From BD1-7 clade bacterium (GTDB taxonomy: Bacteria > Pseudomonadota > Gammaproteobacteria > Pseudomonadales > DT-91): a stretch of DNA of 47,806 bases. The DNA is taken from the NCBI GenBank assembly GCA_902705835.1, contig CACSIN010000001.1, positions 86,648-134,453 of the forward strand, written 5' to 3'. Below, in pieces: positions 16,870 through 26,091 of this stretch (the first letter of the stretch is position 1; each line of letters opens with the position of its first letter). The notes under the pieces were generated by a model. It had not been told where the DNA came from, did no database searches, and worked only from the letters and a program-made list of their open reading frames with translations. The position numbers were made by a program, and so were the translations under genes.

Positions 16870-18681
16870 TTACTTACGTGAAGCGCGCTTACGTTCGTTT
16901 TCAGTCAGAAGCTTCTTACGAATACGGATGCTTTCTGGTGTTACTTCAACCAGCTCATCGTCCTCGATAAATTCTAACGCTTGCTCTAGGGTATGTGTCA
17001 CTGGTGGAGACAACGTCAATGCTTCATCAGTACCGGATGCACGTACGTTAGTCAGCTGCTTACCTTTACAAGGGTTAACTGCCAAGTCGTTATCACGAGA
17101 GTGCAAACCAACGATTTGACCTTCGTAGATTTCAACCGCATGGCCCAGGAACAAACGACCACGGCTTTGCAGGTTGAACAAAGAGAACGCTGCCGTTTTG
17201 CCTTTAACCATAGAAACCATTACACCGTTTTGACGTGATACGACGTCACAGCCAGACGCTGGGCCGTAGTGGTCAAATACCGATGTCATGATGCCAGAAC
17301 CGGAGGTTAGGGTCAGGAATTGACCACGGAAACCAATCAAACCGCGTGATGGCACCATGAATTCCATTTTTACACGACCTTTGCCGTCGGGCTCCATGTT
17401 GCTCATGATTGCTTTACGCAAACCGAGCTCTTCCATCACTTTACCTTGATGCTGTTCTTCGATATCAACCATCATCGACTCGAACGGCTCTTGCATCTGG
17501 CCATCCACTTCTTTTTGGATAACTTCAGGACGAGACACACCCAGCTCAAAACCTTCACGACGCATGCTTTCGATCAATACAGAAAGGTGTAATTCACCAC
17601 GACCGGAAACGATAAACTTATCCGCAGAATCACCTGGCTCAACACGCAAGGCTACGTTGTGGATCAATTCTTGGTCCAAACGGTCTTTGATGTTACGAGA
17701 CGTAACCATCTTGCCTTCTTGGCCAGCAAACGGTGAGTTGTTAACCATGAAGGTCATGCTCACGGTTGGCTCGTCTACGCTCAGCGCAGGCAATGCTTCA
17801 ACATTCTCTGGGTCACACAACGTATCTGAAATACCTAATGGATCAACACCGGTAATACACACGATGTCGCCAGCGGTTGCCAGGTCAGTTTCAATACGCT
17901 CAAGGCCCAAGTAACCCATAACGGTCTGAACCTTGGTTTTGCGCTCTTTACCGTCTTTATCAACAACCACAACTTGTTGATTTGGCTTCAAGCTACCGCG
18001 CGTAATACGGCCAACACCGATAACACCAACGAAGCTGTTGTAATCCAATGCTGAAATTTGCATTTGGAACGGGCCATCAACGTCAACGGCTGGAGCCGGT
18101 ACGTTCTCAACAATCATTTCGAACATTGGCGTCATATCTTCAGCCATGTTTTCTGGATCATCACCGGCAATACCGTTCAATGCTGACGCATAAATAACCG
18201 GGAAGTCTAATTGCTCTTCTGTGGCACCAAGGCGGTCGAACAGATCAAAAACTTGATCCATAACCCAATCAGGACGTGCGCCCGGGCGATCAACTTTATT
18301 GATAACAACGATCGGGCGTAGGCCCTGTTCGAAAGCTTTTTGTGTGACGAAGCGGGTTTGAGGCATTGGGCCATCAACGGCATCAACCAACAAACATACG
18401 GAGTCGACCATCGACATAACACGTTCAACTTCACCACCAAAGTCGGCGTGCCCGGGGGTGTCGACGATGTTGATAGCGTAGTCATTCCACTTGATCGCGG
18501 TGTTTTTAGCGAGGATGGTGATACCGCGCTCTTTTTCCTGATCGTTGGAGTCCATGATCCGCTCGGTACCCTGATCTTTACGATCCAAAGTGCCGGATTG
18601 CGACAGAAGTTGGTCAACCAGGGTAGTTTTACCGTGGTCAACGTGGGCGATGATGGCGATATTGCGACGTTTTTCGATCAC
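16870..18681 (-). CDS. typA: Ribosome-associated GTPase TypA/BipA
   Basis: A 603-residue translational GTPase, the normal family length. The N-terminus has the P-loop [10 protein letters not shown] (11-20), then [10 protein letters not shown] in switch [15 protein letters not shown] in switch II and NKVD for guanine recognition. An EF-Tu-like domain 2, two EF-G-like domains and the TypA-specific C-terminal domain follow. The start codon is GTG (18679-18681) with an AGGT ribosome site. TypA binds the ribosome, aids 50S assembly, and is needed for growth at low temperature and under stress. It is monocistronic with its own terminator. Confidence 0.97.
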   Translation of the reverse strand: MIEKRRNIAIIAHVDHGKTTLVDQLLSQSGTLDRKDQGTERIMDSNDQEKERGITILAKNTAIKWNDYAINIVDTPGHADFGGEVERVMSMVDSVCLLVDAVDGPMPQTRFVTQKAFEQGLRPIVVINKVDRPGARPDWVMDQVFDLFDRLGATEEQLDFPVIYASALNGIAGDDPENMAEDMTPMFEMIVENVPAPAVDVDGPFQMQISALDYNSFVGVIGVGRITRGSLKPNQQVVVVDKDGKERKTKVQTVMGYLGLERIETDLATAGDIVCITGVDPLGISDTLCDPENVEALPALSVDEPTVSMTFMVNNSPFAGQEGKMVTSRNIKDRLDQELIHNVALRVEPGDSADKFIVSGRGELHLSVLIESMRREGFELGVSRPEVIQKEVDGQMQEPFESMMVDIEEQHQGKVMEELGLRKAIMSNMEPDGKGRVKMEFMVPSRGLIGFRGQFLTLTSGSGIMTSVFDHYGPASGCDVVSRQNGVMVSMVKGKTAAFSLFNLQSRGRLFLGHAVEIYEGQIVGLHSRDNDLAVNPCKGKQLTNVRASGTDEALTLSPPVTHTLEQALEFIEDDELVEVTPESIRIRKKLLTENERKRASRK

Positions 18682-19129
18682 GAAGAGTTACCTGTCAAAA
18701 GTTATTGGCAACTGCATCAGTTGCCATCAGGGCTCTGCGGACATGTCTGACTCGTTTTTCGAGGTTCTTTGACGCAGCAGCCGGGCTTAAATCGGCGCGT
18801 ATTGTACCCGACAAACGTCTGATAAACACACAATCCCGCCAAATTTCATCCAGCACTGACGAACGTGCGCAATTTTTGGCCGACGGCACTGTCGTTCTTC
18901 AATCATCGAATGCCATCAAATCACATCCAGCTCACCTCGGTATTGGCCAACGACTGTTACCAATTCGCGCATCTCTCCGACCGAAATCGACAGCATTTTT
19001 TGAATTTATCGCCGCGACTTCTAGTCTCTTATCCATACCTTCCGGCCCACGGCGACAATACATGCCCCGACTGCCTGCCTGTTTTTTTATTCACCACACG
19101 ACGAATCAACACGGAAAAAAGGACGTTAC
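18682..19129. other. Divergent intergenic region between typA and the glutamate decarboxylase gene
   Basis: It should hold both promoters. No ORF with a coding look, no strong hairpin and no recognisable operator was found. The ribosome site AAGGA just before 19130 belongs to the decarboxylase gene. Confidence 0.4.
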
Positions 19130-20512
19130 ATGACTCTGCATAAAAAGCGCACCACCGATATTTTAAGTGATGATATTTTTAATAGCCCGCTGTCCGAAAC
19201 CTCGCTGCCCAAGTTCGAGCTGCCGCAACACAGCCAAGGCGCTCGAGAAATTAGCCAAATGATCAAGGATGAGCTGCTGCTCGACGGCAATGCTCGGCAA
19301 AATTTGGCGACCTTCTGCTCTACATGGCTTGAGCCTGAAGTGCATGATTTGATGAATATCAGTGTCGACAAAAATATGATCGACAAGGATGAATATCCAC
19401 AAACGGCCGAAATCGAATCTCGCTGTGTGCATATTCTCGCCAAGCTCTGGCACAGCCCCTCATCCGAAGTCACCATTGGTTGCTCTACCACGGGGTCATC
19501 TGAAGCCGCCATGCTTGGTGGTCTGGCCATGAAATGGCGTTGGCGCAAACACCGCGAAGCCGAGGGTAAAGATACCAGCAAACCCAATATGGTGTGCGGC
19601 CCAGTGCAAATCTGCTGGCACAAATTCGCTCGCTATTTTGATGTTGAATTACGTCAGATACCGCTGGACGGTGAAGAAGTCGGCATGAACCCGGATAAAT
19701 TGAAAGATTACGTGGATGAAAACACCATCTGCGTGGTGCCTACACTGGGCGTCACCTATACCTGCGCTTATGAGCCCGTCGAGGCCGTTGCGAACGCGTT
19801 GGACACACTGCAACGGGATACCGGCTTGGACATCCCGATACACGTTGATGCCGCATCAGGCGGGTTTATTGCCCCCTTTGTACAACCTGAGCTTCGCTGG
19901 GATTTTCGCATTCCCCGTGTGAAGTCCATCAATACGTCCGGCCATAAATATGGTTTGGCACCGCTGGGCGTTGGCTGGATCGTTTGGCGTGAAGTCGACG
20001 ACTTGCCTCAAGAGCTGGTTTTCGACGTCGACTATCTGGGCGGTAATATGCCCACCTTCGCGCTTAATTTCTCCCGCCCTGGGGGCCAAATTATTGCTCA
20101 GTACTACAATTTTATGCGCCTTGGCTTTGATGGTTACCGCGGCATCCAGCAAGCCTGTATGGATACCGCCCAATGGATTTCACAGCAAGTAGAAGCCATG
20201 GGGCCGTTTGATATTCTCTATGATGGTTCGGATGGCTTGCCGGGTGTCAGCTATACACTCAAGCCCGGCGACTGGGGCTTCAGCTTGTATGATCTTTCCG
20301 ATCGTATTCGCATGCGTGGTTGGCAGATTGCATCCTACCCGCTGCCCGCACACCGTGATGGCACCGTTATCCAACGCATTATGATCCGCCACGGGGTTAG
20401 CCGCGACATGGCCGGCTTGCTCATTGCAGACCTGCAACGGGCGCTCGATCACTTCAAAGCGCACCCGGTTGCAGATTCATCCGGTGGCCATCCGGGTTTT
20501 AGCCATAACTAA
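19130..20512 (+). CDS. Glutamate decarboxylase (PLP-dependent)
   Basis: A 460-residue group II decarboxylase close in length to E. coli GadB (466). It converts glutamate to GABA and CO2, consuming a cytoplasmic proton. The PLP-binding lysine is Lys273 in [12 protein letters not shown]; upstream are the substrate/cofactor segments [18 protein letters not shown] and [13 protein letters not shown], the latter holding the Asp that contacts the pyridine ring. The ribosome site is good (AAGGA). No glutamate/GABA antiporter is adjacent, unlike classical acid-resistance loci, so it may serve metabolic or pH roles with an antiporter elsewhere. The E. coli N-terminal and C-terminal pH-sensing tails are not obviously conserved. 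Confidence 0.93.
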   Translation: MTLHKKRTTDILSDDIFNSPLSETSLPKFELPQHSQGAREISQMIKDELLLDGNARQNLATFCSTWLEPEVHDLMNISVDKNMIDKDEYPQTAEIESRCVHILAKLWHSPSSEVTIGCSTTGSSEAAMLGGLAMKWRWRKHREAEGKDTSKPNMVCGPVQICWHKFARYFDVELRQIPLDGEEVGMNPDKLKDYVDENTICVVPTLGVTYTCAYEPVEAVANALDTLQRDTGLDIPIHVDAASGGFIAPFVQPELRWDFRIPRVKSINTSGHKYGLAPLGVGWIVWREVDDLPQELVFDVDYLGGNMPTFALNFSRPGGQIIAQYYNFMRLGFDGYRGIQQACMDTAQWISQQVEAMGPFDILYDGSDGLPGVSYTLKPGDWGFSLYDLSDRIRMRGWQIASYPLPAHRDGTVIQRIMIRHGVSRDMAGLLIADLQRALDHFKAHPVADSSGGHPGFSHN

Positions 20513-20537
20513 CATCTACTAAAAGATATCGTGTATT

Positions 20538-20614
20538 AGGTCGCCACATCAGCGAGAGCAGTTAGCTATTCTAGGCCAGTGCTCTCGTCGCCACGGCTAG
20601 TGCCTGGGCGACCT
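20538..20614. other. Multi-stem structured element between gad and the porin gene
   Basis: Three nested stems are visible. P1 pairs AGGTCGCC (20538-20545) with GGCGACCT (20607-20614). P2 pairs CGAGAGCA (20553-20560) with TGCTCTCG (20580-20587). A short GGC/GCC stem lies at 20595-20604. The arrangement resembles a three-way junction. Only three T residues follow P1, so it is not a typical terminator. It may be a structured 3' end of the decarboxylase mRNA or a cis-acting leader of the porin gene. No known RNA family was recognised. Confidence 0.45.
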
Positions 20615-20736
20615 TTGCACTCCTGCCAATAACCGCGATTAATCAAAACCGACTAAACTGAGTAGAAATCAGGTCGGCAGCCATAGTAGAACACACCCGA
20701 CTTGTCAGGCACCGACACTAATACAGGGACGTATTT

Positions 20737-22065
20737 ATGCGCCACATTGCCTATCGGTTATCGATGAGTCTCCTGGTAATTACCAGCCTACTGGTAAGCC
20801 AAGGGGTCTACGCCAAACAACCACAACCCGCACGAAAGTTGCACGACGAATCCGGTGGTTACCGCTGGATACTCGATATCGATGCGGCATTTATCCGTGT
20901 CGATAAAAACCTATTTGGCAATGATCGGGCCGTCTATGGCGAGCATTCGGACTACTGGTATGAATCTGCACTGACCTTCGGCGGCAGTGCCCTGTGGGAT
21001 TTCAACTTGGCCGGTAATATTTATGCAGATCTGGCCGGCCTCTACACCGGCAGTGCGCGCTATAACGCCGGTGGTGGTAACATCAACAATAAGTACATCA
21101 ATCGATTGGATTTTTATCAGGCCGCGATTGGATGGCAATCGGGTGACTTATTCGACATCGGTCGCAATGCGCTGCGTATCAGTGTCGGTCAGCAAAAATT
21201 CACCTTGGGTACGGGCTTTTTGATCTGGAACGGTGGTACGAATGGTGGCAGCCGCGGTGATACTTGGATAGCCCCCAACCAAACCTGGCGCCTCACCGGC
21301 TTGGTTGATCTGGCGATCGGTGATGATTACCAGATCAATGTTTTCTATCTGTCGCCCAACGATTCCCCTGACACCCGCACACAACTCGGCGGGATTAATC
21401 TGGAGTTTACGCTGGATGAAAACGCCACATTCGGCGTTACCTACATTGATATTTTCGACTCTAACGATAAAACACGCGAAAACACGCGTACCTATGCGTT
21501 TCGCTACAGCAGCAAACCCTTGGGTGAAAACAGTCTGGCAATCAGTTCCGAGTACGCATTTCAGAATCGCCCTAACACCCAAGGTGATCAAAACGCTTGG
21601 TACATCGAACCCATTTGGCATTTTGGTGGCCCGGCGAATGTGCGTTTGAGTTATCGATTTGCCAGCTTTGAGGAAGGTTGGGACCCACTCTACTACGGCG
21701 GTTCTGACTGGGGCACCTGGTATCAGGGTGAATACCTCGGCGAATTTATTCTAACCAACGAAAATCTCGAATCCCACCAAGCTCGCCTAGTGTTTAACCC
21801 GGTCAGCGACTGGACCATCAATGTGATTTACTACTACTTTCTCGTTCATAACCTCAATCGAGGGCAATTCGCCAACGCCCAGAGCCGCATGACAGAACGC
21901 TCTCTGGCGCAGGAAGTGGATCTTATCGCGGAATACCATGTGACGGAGCAACTCAGCCTGACCTTTGAAGCGGTATTTGCCCTGCCAGAAGAAGGCGGCA
22001 AACAGTGGAGCGGCGGCGATGAGTTAACGACGCAAGGTCTTGCCTCGATCAGCTATTCCTTCTGA
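20737..22065 (+). CDS. Outer-membrane porin-like barrel (alginate-export-like)
   Basis: A 442-residue protein with a signal peptide (about residues 1-26, ending GVYA). The remainder is amphipathic beta strands rich in Tyr, Trp, Asn and Gly, ending with the aromatic residue expected for Bam-dependent barrels (ISYSF). Segments such as IGRNALRISVGQQKFTLGTG and TWRLTGLVDLAIGDDY resemble the alginate export (AlgE-type) barrel family. AlgE forms an anion-selective channel for an acidic polysaccharide; here no polysaccharide genes are near, so substrate is open. It is 224 bp downstream of the decarboxylase gene, with a structured element between them, and has its own terminator. Confidence 0.7.
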   Translation: MRHIAYRLSMSLLVITSLLVSQGVYAKQPQPARKLHDESGGYRWILDIDAAFIRVDKNLFGNDRAVYGEHSDYWYESALTFGGSALWDFNLAGNIYADLAGLYTGSARYNAGGGNINNKYINRLDFYQAAIGWQSGDLFDIGRNALRISVGQQKFTLGTGFLIWNGGTNGGSRGDTWIAPNQTWRLTGLVDLAIGDDYQINVFYLSPNDSPDTRTQLGGINLEFTLDENATFGVTYIDIFDSNDKTRENTRTYAFRYSSKPLGENSLAISSEYAFQNRPNTQGDQNAWYIEPIWHFGGPANVRLSYRFASFEEGWDPLYYGGSDWGTWYQGEYLGEFILTNENLESHQARLVFNPVSDWTINVIYYYFLVHNLNRGQFANAQSRMTERSLAQEVDLIAEYHVTEQLSLTFEAVFALPEEGGKQWSGGDELTTQGLASISYSF

Positions 22066-22075
22066 CATATCCAAC

Positions 22076-22111
22076 AAAAAAGCCGTGATCGGTAATGATC
22101 ACGGCTTTTTT
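22076..22111. terminator. Bidirectional Rho-independent terminator
   Basis: Arms AGCCGTGATC (22081-22090) and GATCACGGCT (22097-22106) with a 6-base loop. A-run on the left and T-run on the right let it terminate the porin gene (+) and the alkaline phosphatase gene (-), which converge here. Confidence 0.93.
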
Positions 22112-22177
22112 GTTTACGTCGCTGTTAACGTGGTGGTCGACGATGCGAACGACACTCCGACACCATTCAAACGGCTG

Positions 22178-23725
22178 TTACTTCACCCATCCGGCAGCTT
22201 CGACTAATCCATGAAAGATCACATTCTGCTCCATCACTCCAGTGAACAAAATCGCTCCCGGCCCGCGCGCAAAGATGGCCACATCTTCACCCGAATGCGT
22301 TTCGCTATCTAACGGCACCATCGCTTCCTGATTATAGGTCGGCGCTTGTGTATCTACTTTGCGCAAATCCGCACGGCCAGCATGGGTTTTGCGATTCGGA
22401 TCTACCGCATCTTCAGCATGATCATGATCACCAAATCCGGGGCCATTCATATACGACAACGTGGTATATGGGCGTTTATCATTCGCTAACGCCGGCTTCT
22501 TCTCAGCTTCACCAAAGTCGTTATTTTTAACAACCTTACCCAGAATCGGGTTGCCTCGTGTCGGGTATCCGACAAAACCCAGGGTATGCCCGTGATCAGA
22601 GGTCACCACAATCAAGGTATCTTCAGGGTCGGTGTTTTTCACCAAGTACTCAACCGTATCCGCCAGTTCCAGCGTTTCCGCCAAGGCAAAGGCTGCAGAA
22701 CCTGCATGATGCCCGTGATCAATACGACCACCTTCAACCATCAGGAAAAAACCGGCTTTGTCCTGCTGCAATTTATCCAGGGCAACTCGGGTCATATCCA
22801 ACAGGCTCGGGTCAACTTTCTCATCGCGAATCAACGCGTATTCCATATGGCTATCATGAAACAGCCCCAATAACGGCGAGTCGTCTTTATCGGTTACTGC
22901 TTTTAGCAACTGCTCACGGTTTTGAACAAACTGACCTTGCGGATAACGTTTCTGCCATTGCTCTAACAGGTTCTGTTGATCCTGACGTCGGCCGCCCGAT
23001 GATTCCGGCAAAAAGTGCCGCTTTCCGCCACCAAAGACAACGTCTATTTGTATCTCTTCGGTCGCATCAATCAGTTGCTGAGCAATATCACTGCAGCCAT
23101 TTTCGCGAGCTTCATCGGATAACTCATCATCACTTTCCCAATCACGCTCCGGCACATTGGCATAGAGCGCAGCAGGTGTTGCGTGAGTAATACGGGTTGT
23201 CGTGACAATACCCGTGGCCTTGCCGTTGCTTTGGGCTAGATCCAGCAATGTTGCCAACTCTTCACCTTTGGAAGATCCGCAATCATTACGGCGCGCGCCG
23301 TCAGCGATCGATAGCATACCCGCCTTGGTTTTTACGCCGGTCGACATCGCCGTCATGGTACCTGCGGAGTCTGGCGTTTGCTGATTCGTGTTGTAGGTTT
23401 TTGATAAGCCGGTTACCGGGAATTTTTCAAAACTCAGTCGATGCTCTTCACCCAGTTTGCCTTCTTGCTGCCCTTGCAAGATGCGAGCAGCAGTAATGGT
23501 TGCTAGGCTCATGCCATCACCGACCACCAGAATCACATTTTTTGCGGGTTTAGTCGCACTCAGCCCTTGGGCCTTTTTGTCTGCAATGGATTGCTGGCCC
23601 GCCACAAACCAGGGGTCTTGCAATTGGCTATTGGGAATACCGGCCAAACAGGCGGCACTCGTCACTAGGCCGACGGCCAGTGAAAAAAACGATTTCACCG
23701 GCAGGCGATGTGATGGGATTGGCAT
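22178..23725 (-). CDS. Periplasmic alkaline phosphatase (PhoA superfamily)
   Basis: A 515-residue secreted metal-dependent phosphomonoesterase. A signal peptide covers about residues 1-29 (LAVGLVTSAACLAG). The first metal-binding motif is VILVVGDGMS; the catalytic serine lies in TPDSAGTMTAMSTG; further ligands are in EGGRIDHGHH, TSDHGH and ETHSGEDV. These fit the Zn2/Mg site of the PF00245 family. Extra insertions make it longer than E. coli PhoA, as is usual for marine relatives. The ribosome site is GAGGTG, and the ATG is 9 bp after the stop of the AraC-type gene, so it is the last gene of a three-gene run starting at a Pho-box-like site. It would release phosphate from organic esters. Confidence 0.93.
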   Translation of the reverse strand: MPIPSHRLPVKSFFSLAVGLVTSAACLAGIPNSQLQDPWFVAGQQSIADKKAQGLSATKPAKNVILVVGDGMSLATITAARILQGQQEGKLGEEHRLSFEKFPVTGLSKTYNTNQQTPDSAGTMTAMSTGVKTKAGMLSIADGARRNDCGSSKGEELATLLDLAQSNGKATGIVTTTRITHATPAALYANVPERDWESDDELSDEARENGCSDIAQQLIDATEEIQIDVVFGGGKRHFLPESSGGRRQDQQNLLEQWQKRYPQGQFVQNREQLLKAVTDKDDSPLLGLFHDSHMEYALIRDEKVDPSLLDMTRVALDKLQQDKAGFFLMVEGGRIDHGHHAGSAAFALAETLELADTVEYLVKNTDPEDTLIVVTSDHGHTLGFVGYPTRGNPILGKVVKNNDFGEAEKKPALANDKRPYTTLSYMNGPGFGDHDHAEDAVDPNRKTHAGRADLRKVDTQAPTYNQEAMVPLDSETHSGEDVAIFARGPGAILFTGVMEQNVIFHGLVEAAGWVK

Positions 23726-23734
23726 GGGTTCACC

Positions 23735-24793
23735 TCAATAAGAATACAGTCCATCTACTTTTCGATACTGACTTGGCAAAGTGCCAGTCCAGCGTTTAAA
23801 TGAGCGCCGAAAGTTATTACCGTCGGTAAATCGAAGCTTCTCGGCAACGCGCTCGTTACTCAGACCGTCAATATGCAAATATTTCAATGCAAGTAACGTA
23901 CGGCCTTGATCACTGACCTGCTGGTAGGATGAATGGTGCTTTTTGAATTTACGCTTCAGTGTTGATTCGCTCATCGCAAAATAATCGGCACAACAACGAA
24001 GAGAATGTGTGTTGTGTTCAACCTCTCGTTGAACAAAACGCATGGCAACGTCAATAAACGACGGCGGCATCCCCAACTGACTGTGGCGATGCATACATTC
24101 ACTCAAATGATGCTCATAAGCCAATCGGCTGCGTGATACCGGCGCATGTTTCATCGCCGCTTGCGGGATTTTAAGCACATGGAACGGAGAATCAAAGTGC
24201 AATTGTGTTCCCAGAAATTTGTAATGGTGTGAGACGTCCGCTGGCTCTTCACCCAACAGAAACACATCCCAATCGTCATCGTGCTGGGTAAACGGCACCA
24301 GCAAACGCGCAATACTGGCAAGCGCACTGTTCTGCAAAAATTGCTGTGTCGGTCCTTTTTGGCTGCCAATTCCACAACGATCAACACACACCAGATAATG
24401 GGCATCACCATCGTTGTATTCTTCGATTTTGATCAATGGGCATATATGGGTTTGAAACGCGATTAAGTGAGTGAGCGCTTCTGCCAAACTACTACTGTTA
24501 GCAATCAACTGCGCTAGCGGTATCGGTAAATGGTTTAAGCTCTGCGCGCCGAATTCGAACTCGATACCCCGCGTATTTACCCGGCTGGCCTGCACGTTTT
24601 TGACCAGTTGTAATACTTGCTGGGTAGAAAACTTAGCACCGGGCAATGCTAGATCCCGATAAAAAATACGTGTATGGGATAACAACTCACCCTCACGTAA
24701 GCCGTGATTCAGGCAGGTATCCAGCAAGCTTGCTAGAAACCCTTGCCCCGGCAGAATCTTATTGTCGTTTTCAAAATACCAAGGTGCGCTCAT
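23735..24793 (-). CDS. AraC-family transcriptional regulator
   Basis: About 352 residues from ATG 24793, preceded by GAGGAG at good spacing; the open frame extends to a TTG at 24847, overlapping the upstream gene. The N-terminal 200 residues resemble the AraC-type arabinose-binding-like domain found in OruR/MmsR-style regulators. The C-terminal 95 residues are a two-HTH DNA-binding domain: the first helix-turn-helix around CADYFAMSESTLKRKFKKHH, the second around VAEKLRFTDGNNFRRSFKRW, ending GTLPSQYRK. It lies between a GGDEF-like membrane protein and alkaline phosphatase in the same operon, so it may tune phosphorus or carbon uptake. Ligand and targets are unknown. Confidence 0.88.
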   Translation of the reverse strand: MSAPWYFENDNKILPGQGFLASLLDTCLNHGLREGELLSHTRIFYRDLALPGAKFSTQQVLQLVKNVQASRVNTRGIEFEFGAQSLNHLPIPLAQLIANSSSLAEALTHLIAFQTHICPLIKIEEYNDGDAHYLVCVDRCGIGSQKGPTQQFLQNSALASIARLLVPFTQHDDDWDVFLLGEEPADVSHHYKFLGTQLHFDSPFHVLKIPQAAMKHAPVSRSRLAYEHHLSECMHRHSQLGMPPSFIDVAMRFVQREVEHNTHSLRCCADYFAMSESTLKRKFKKHHSSYQQVSDQGRTLLALKYLHIDGLSNERVAEKLRFTDGNNFRRSFKRWTGTLPSQYRKVDGLYSY

Positions 24794-24836
24794 ACAACCC
24801 AACTCCTCTACAACAGCACAGCTTTCAGCGATTGAT

Positions 24837-25769
24837 TCATGAAGCAACGACCGTATCTGACACCATTACACGCGCCCTGTGTTTGTGTGTCAGTTGCTGG
24901 TTTGCGTCCTTTAAAATCTGTCGAACAGATCCATGCGCGTCCTGTGTATGGATGGTGGTACTAACCCAAATGCTATCCAGCATCTGTCGTTGGGTGCCTA
25001 CTTTATAGCGGCATAGCGATAATGATTGTTGAATATCCTCACCGATCTGCAGGGCAATCTCGGTGCTGGCTTGCGGCAACAGCACGGCAAAGCGGTCACT
25101 GGCATAACGGCATACCAGATCCTGATCACGAATACTCATGGCCATCAGTGCGCCGGCATCACGTAATAAGCGGTTGGCTGCCGGCCGACCATGTTGATGC
25201 AAAAAGTCCTCGTAACCTTCGATATCGAGCAACAACAGCGAAACGTCCATCGGCTCTGGGTGTTTCAATAATTGGCCAAAACGCTCTTCAAAATACGGCG
25301 CGTCATACAGCTCGGTAATATGATCAAACGCCATATGCTCACGTAGATTTTTTTCGGTACGCAAGCGGCTGAGGTTGAAGCTCTCCTGCTCGCTTTTCCA
25401 CTGTAAAAAACCGTAGGTCAGAATTAACATGCCGACGGTGGATGGCACAGATTCAGCAAACGTTAAAAAGCGTTTGTACTGGTCGATAACAAAAAACTCA
25501 TCGAGTAGATCTTGCAGCGTGGCAAAGTAGATCAGCATTAAACCGGTAAATATCAGCGAGGTAACACGGCCGCTAGGGCGCACCCACAAGAACACCATAA
25601 TCCAGGTGAGCAAGCACGCTGCGGTACCGCCCTCACCGATCACATCGACCAAACCTCGGGAGGTAAATACCTTCATATCAAATGCCAACGCATAAAAAAT
25701 TGCACTGGCAATTGTTGCTATCAGCATGACGGCAAGCTTCTGTTTATGGAGACCGAGGTAGTGGTGCAT
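24837..25769 (-). CDS. Membrane protein with degenerate GGDEF domain (probably not a cyclase)
   Basis: A 310-residue protein. Residues 1-135 contain several hydrophobic helices. From about residue 140 there is a GGDEF-type fold (HITELYDAPYFEERF, then LLLLDIEGYEDFLHQHG). The active-site signature reads ASDRF (223-227) instead of GGDEF, and the usual substrate-binding Asn and Gly-Asp residues upstream are also changed, so diguanylate cyclase activity is unlikely. The I-site motif RxxD is kept as RDQD (214-217), exactly five residues before the signature, so c-di-GMP binding is conceivable. It is the first gene of the alkaline phosphatase operon and is preceded by a Pho-box-like promoter. A signalling or sensor role is inferred. 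Confidence 0.82.
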   Translation of the reverse strand: MHHYLGLHKQKLAVMLIATIASAIFYALAFDMKVFTSRGLVDVIGEGGTAACLLTWIMVFLWVRPSGRVTSLIFTGLMLIYFATLQDLLDEFFVIDQYKRFLTFAESVPSTVGMLILTYGFLQWKSEQESFNLSRLRTEKNLREHMAFDHITELYDAPYFEERFGQLLKHPEPMDVSLLLLDIEGYEDFLHQHGRPAANRLLRDAGALMAMSIRDQDLVCRYASDRFAVLLPQASTEIALQIGEDIQQSLSLCRYKVGTQRQMLDSIWVSTTIHTQDAHGSVRQILKDANQQLTHKHRARVMVSDTVVAS

Positions 25770-25797
25770 TGGTGATCCTGTATTGATTTATCAACGG

Positions 25798-25831
25798 CTT
25801 ATATCATGCCAGCGTGACAGATCCGTGAATG
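25798..25831 (-). promoter_or_regulatory. Pho-box-like promoter for the GGDEF-like/AraC/phosphatase operon
   Basis: On the minus strand: CATTCAC-GGAT-CTGTCAC (25831 to 25814), then 10 bases, then TATAAG as a -10 (25803 to 25798). This is the half-site length, 4-base spacer and 10-base distance seen in E. coli PhoB promoters. The promoter-proximal half-site is perfect, the distal one has two mismatches. The -10 lies about 30 bases before the ATG at 25769. Confidence 0.6.
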
Positions 25832-26025
25832 TATCCGAGCCAGTATATCTTGTCCGACGGACGTCGCCCTCAGTCAAAACAGCTCACCTAATGATCGTTT
25901 TTTAAGTCGTTTTAGAACAAAACGTGCCGGAGACAGGTAAATGCAGGCTGGCACGAAGTCATATCAGCTCACTGGCGAGCTTTTCGACACCATTTGCAGC
26001 AAAATCAGCGTATTAGCCGACTTTT

Positions 26026-26059
26026 ATGTCACTTTACTGTCATCTTGAACCTCTAGGGT
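26026..26059 (+). promoter_or_regulatory. Pho-box-like promoter for the TonB receptor/phytase unit
   Basis: ATGTCAC-TTTA-CTGTCAT (26026-26043) matches the PhoB consensus at 12 or 13 of 14 half-site positions with the proper 4-base spacer. Ten bases later lies TAGGGT (26054-26059), a weak -10 in the position expected for activator-dependent Pho promoters. The receptor ATG is 33 bases further on. No TTGACA-like -35 is present, as expected when PhoB replaces it. Confidence 0.7.
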
Positions 26060-26091
26060 GTCGGCAGATTTTTTCTCAGGGGTAGTAGAAA

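Noticed and set aside
19126..19623. 165-residue minus-strand ORF opposite glutamate decarboxylase
   Set aside because: Fully shadowed by a well-supported gene; Ser-rich low-quality sequence without any motif.
20702..20722. Possible Pho box upstream of the porin-like gene
   Set aside because: Only one half-site (TTGTCAG) is passable; the second does not resemble the consensus and no -10 is at the right distance.
22558..23190. 210-residue plus-strand ORF opposite alkaline phosphatase
   Set aside because: It is antisense to a strongly supported enzyme gene, has no ribosome site or family features, and its composition follows from the phosphatase codons.
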